8,403 nucleotides of DNA from an uncultured Gammaproteobacteria bacterium (GTDB lineage Bacteria > Pseudomonadota > Gammaproteobacteria > Rariloculales > Rariloculaceae): positions 1 through 8,403 of the forward strand of contig CAMPKU010000203.1 in NCBI GenBank assembly GCA_946887385.1, read 5' to 3'. This document shows, piece after piece, positions 6,834 to 8,403 of the stretch. Position numbers and translations under genes: made by a program. Position 1 is the stretch's first letter, and each line of letters starts with the position of its first letter. The notes below the pieces were generated by a model. That model had not been told where the DNA came from. It ran no database searches and was given only the letters and a program-made list of their open reading frames with translations.

Positions 6834-7973
6834 TCAGTGCGGGGCGTCGCGCAGCCCTTCGGCGCAGGCGAACTCGCGCAGCTCGTCGTTCGGGTACGAC
6901 GCCTTGCTGTAGCGGCGCACTTGGCGCCACGGTTCCGTCAACGCCTCGGGATCGTTCACGGTGATCTGATTCTCGAGCACGCCGTCTACCCAACGGATGC
7001 GCTCCTGCACGGTCATTTTATCGCTGTGCGGAGACGAGCCGTCGATGTACGACTTCGTCGTCAGCGCTACGGTGTCGACGACGAGCGTGTCGCCTTCCCA
7101 CCGGCCCGTCGAGTAACCGGCATAGGTGGGATCGGCGAGCACTTGCGCCGACGGCTTGCGGCCGTCTAGATAGATGCGGCGCAACGCGTCCTGATGCTCG
7201 CTGAAGATCGTGATCTTCTGCTCGTCCTGCATGATCTCCATGCCGTAGGCCGCGCTCATCATCGCCGGCATGCCGGGCGGCAAGCAGTTCGCGATGTTGT
7301 CGTATTCGTACGAGCCGCTGATCCGCGACGCCGCGAGCACGTTCCACTTCGCCAAGTACTCCGGCGTGAGCTTCGGCGCGTTCGGCCCACGGCCTTGCGA
7401 ACCGTCGGACGTGGGCGACGAGCGCGTCGGCGGCGGCAGCGGCTCGGTCGGCCGGCGCGCCGGCGGCGTCGCCTGCCCGCCTTGCTGAGCGCCCTGCTGC
7501 GCCGGGTAATACACGCCTGCGAAGCTCGGGCGAGCGCCGGCGGCTGCAGCTGCCGGCGCGACGGGTCGCGCCGCTTCGGCCGCTGCGTTGCGGTTGAAAT
7601 TGGGCTGGTTGCCGAGGATCGTGCCGTCGGCCTTCGTGACGCGCGCGATGATGCCTTCCGGATCGCCGTTCTTGGCCGGGCTTGCGTGCACCGTCACCCG
7701 TTCGCCGGGCCGCAGGCTCGCGCTGCTCCAGCCCGCACGGCCGAGTATGCCCGGCGGCCGCCCTTCGACGGCCCACTCGCGCGTCGTACCGTCCTCGCCT
7801 TCCACGGTCATGACGAGCCAGGTGTGCGGGTTCATCCACCGCCATTCCTTCACGGTGCCCTCGAGCGTGACGATCTGATCGACCTGGTAGGCCGAGTTGC
7901 TGTGATGCGCAGCGGCCGGATTGCCAGCACCTACGAACGCAGCCGCAGCCGCGATCTTCACGTACGCGTTCAT
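6834..7973 (-). CDS. DUF6152-type exported protein with Gln/Pro-rich linker
   Basis: Function unknown; 379 residues. The ATG at 7973 is preceded by GGGGGAG at ideal spacing. Residues 1-22 are a signal peptide (KIAAAAAFVGAG core, cleavage after PAAA, before HHSNSAY). The DUF6152-like domain covers about 23-115, with LEGTVKEWRWMNPHTWLVM at 37-55. A linker rich in Ala, Gln, Gly and Pro (about 129-200) leads to a C-terminal domain with C230-LPPGMP, a FSEHQDALRRIYLDGR stretch (257-272), GYSTGRWEGDTLVVDT (286-301), and Cys370 near the end. It shares the two-domain plan and the GRWE..LVVDT motif with the two proteins at the left end, but the linker is unrelated in sequence. It converges on cydB with 14 nt between stop codons, and is separated from the next gene by a 285-nt region that should hold its promoter. 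Confidence 0.88.
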   Translation of the reverse strand: MNAYVKIAAAAAFVGAGNPAAAHHSNSAYQVDQIVTLEGTVKEWRWMNPHTWLVMTVEGEDGTTREWAVEGRPPGILGRAGWSSASLRPGERVTVHASPAKNGDPEGIIARVTKADGTILGNQPNFNRNAAAEAARPVAPAAAAAGARPSFAGVYYPAQQGAQQGGQATPPARRPTEPLPPPTRSSPTSDGSQGRGPNAPKLTPEYLAKWNVLAASRISGSYEYDNIANCLPPGMPAMMSAAYGMEIMQDEQKITIFSEHQDALRRIYLDGRKPSAQVLADPTYAGYSTGRWEGDTLVVDTVALTTKSYIDGSSPHSDKMTVQERIRWVDGVLENQITVNDPEALTEPWRQVRRYSKASYPNDELREFACAEGLRDAPH

Positions 7974-8137
7974 GCGCTCTCCCCCTCGCGTCGCCCCAAC
8001 CGACGCGTTCTATCGTGTGCGCCGAACGGCGCCCTGGCAAGCGAAGGGGCTCGAAGATCGCTCACTCGTAGTGGAGCACCACCGGAACGCGAGGGAGTTC
8101 AGGACCTGTCAGAAGAAAATGATGTATCTACCTGACA

Positions 8138-8143
8138 ATTATA
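8138..8143 (-). promoter_or_regulatory. Perfect -10 hexamer in the A+T-rich island
   Basis: Read on the minus strand this is TATAAT, pointing at the leftward DUF6152-type gene that starts at 7973. No TTGACA-like hexamer is found 16-18 nt upstream. The TGTCAG/CTGACA inverted repeat lies directly downstream of it, where a repressor would block initiation. Confidence 0.35.
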
Positions 8144-8228
8144 TATTTTCGCGACGACGCCCGAGCGAGCGTCGCACTTGCGTCGGTGCCGCCCTCGCAC
8201 GGGCTGTTTCGCTATCGGGACGGCCCCG

Positions 8229-8234
8229 TATACT
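8229..8234 (+). promoter_or_regulatory. -10-like hexamer before the right-hand gene
   Basis: TATACT matches the -10 consensus at five of six positions and lies 24 nt before the ATG at 8259, giving a leader of roughly 18 nt. The -35 position holds only T-rich, non-consensus bases (around 8205-8211). Confidence 0.3.
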
Positions 8235-8258
8235 TGCGCCGATCAACGAGCCGCCGTC

Positions 8259-8403
8259 ATGGCCCTGCGCAAACTCGCCATCGCATTGCTACCCGCCCTG
8301 TATTGGATCGCCGGCGCGACGAACGCGGCCGAGCCCGAATTTACGGTGGCGCGCGTGCTCGAGTCGCGCACCTATGAACGCGAAAAGGGCTCGGTGGCGA
8401 TCG
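8259..8403 (+). CDS. Putative exported protein, N-terminal fragment
   Basis: Only 48 codons are visible before the right edge. The ATG at 8259 starts a typical signal peptide: MALRKLAIALLPALYWIAG gives a charged n-region and hydrophobic core, followed by a likely cleavage after TNAA, before EPEF. The mature part begins with FTVARVLESRTYEREKGSVAI, too short to assign to a family. The upstream sequence has a weak GAG at reasonable spacing and a -10-like TATACT at 8229. Frame and codon use match its neighbours. It is divergent from the leftward DUF6152-type gene. Confidence 0.6.
   Translation, partial: MALRKLAIALLPALYWIAGATNAAEPEFTVARVLESRTYEREKGSVAI

Larger units (their letters stand above)
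7974..8258. other. Intergenic region between divergent genes, with A+T-rich island
   Basis: No gene is supported here; antisense frames from the left extend in but do not look like proteins. The strip 8113-8150 is strikingly A+T-rich for this window. It contains TATAAT on the minus strand (8143-8138) and an inverted repeat of TGTCAG (8107-8112) with CTGACA (8132-8137) separated by 19 nt. The leader for the leftward gene would be about 160 nt if transcription starts there. No good -35 hexamer accompanies the TATAAT. Confidence 0.6.

Noticed and set aside
5238..7169. Plus-strand open frame of 643 codons
   Set aside because: It spans the cydA end, all of cydB and the 3' part of the convergent gene in other frames; Arg-rich shadow.
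7194..8135. Plus-strand open frame of 313 codons
   Set aside because: It is antisense to the DUF6152-type gene at 6834-7973 and ends in the intergenic region; no recognisable domain.
8186..8377. Plus-strand open frame of 63 codons
   Set aside because: It overlaps the better-supported signal-peptide gene at 8259 in another frame and has no ribosome site or export signal.

Overview
The window is G+C-rich, densely coding bacterial chromosome with strong third-position G/C bias, which is why long antisense open frames appear opposite real genes. Gene content is a short-Q-loop cytochrome bd oxidase, exported DUF6152-type proteins, an exported SnoaL-like protein and an aldehyde dehydrogenase. It suggests a Gram-negative aerobe, perhaps an environmental gammaproteobacterium of the Steroidobacter type, with Acidobacteriota as the main alternative. 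This placement is inference from gene families only. No rRNA, tRNA, CRISPR array, insertion sequence or phage gene was seen.

Layout. On the minus strand, reading leftwards from 4312, lie an aldehyde dehydrogenase (4312-2843), an exported SnoaL/NTF2-like protein (2730-2200), and two tandem DUF6152-type exported proteins (2032-833 and 823 to beyond the left edge). The tandem pair share a reading frame and are separated only by one stop codon and 9 nt. On the plus strand, reading rightwards from 4462, lies cydAB (4462-5814, 5818-6819), a two-gene operon for a quinol-oxidising terminal oxidase. The 149-nt divergent gap between the dehydrogenase and cydA holds a perfect 15-bp palindrome beside -10-like hexamers and is the best regulatory site in the window. 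A third DUF6152-type gene (7973-6834, minus) converges on cydB with 14 nt between the stop codons. After a 285-nt intergenic region with an A+T-rich island, a new plus-strand gene for an exported protein starts at 8259 and runs off the right edge.

How they fit together. CydAB would reduce oxygen with electrons from quinol in the inner membrane. The dehydrogenase would oxidise an unidentified aldehyde in the cytoplasm with NAD(P)+. The DUF6152-type proteins and the SnoaL-like protein carry signal peptides and should act outside the cytoplasm; their functions are unknown. The divergent arrangement suggests the dehydrogenase and the oxidase could share a regulator, but nothing in the sequence proves a common pathway. 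No strongly novel system is evident. The points most worth following are the three-copy DUF6152 family with variable low-complexity linkers, the divergent palindrome, and the tandem same-frame pair.
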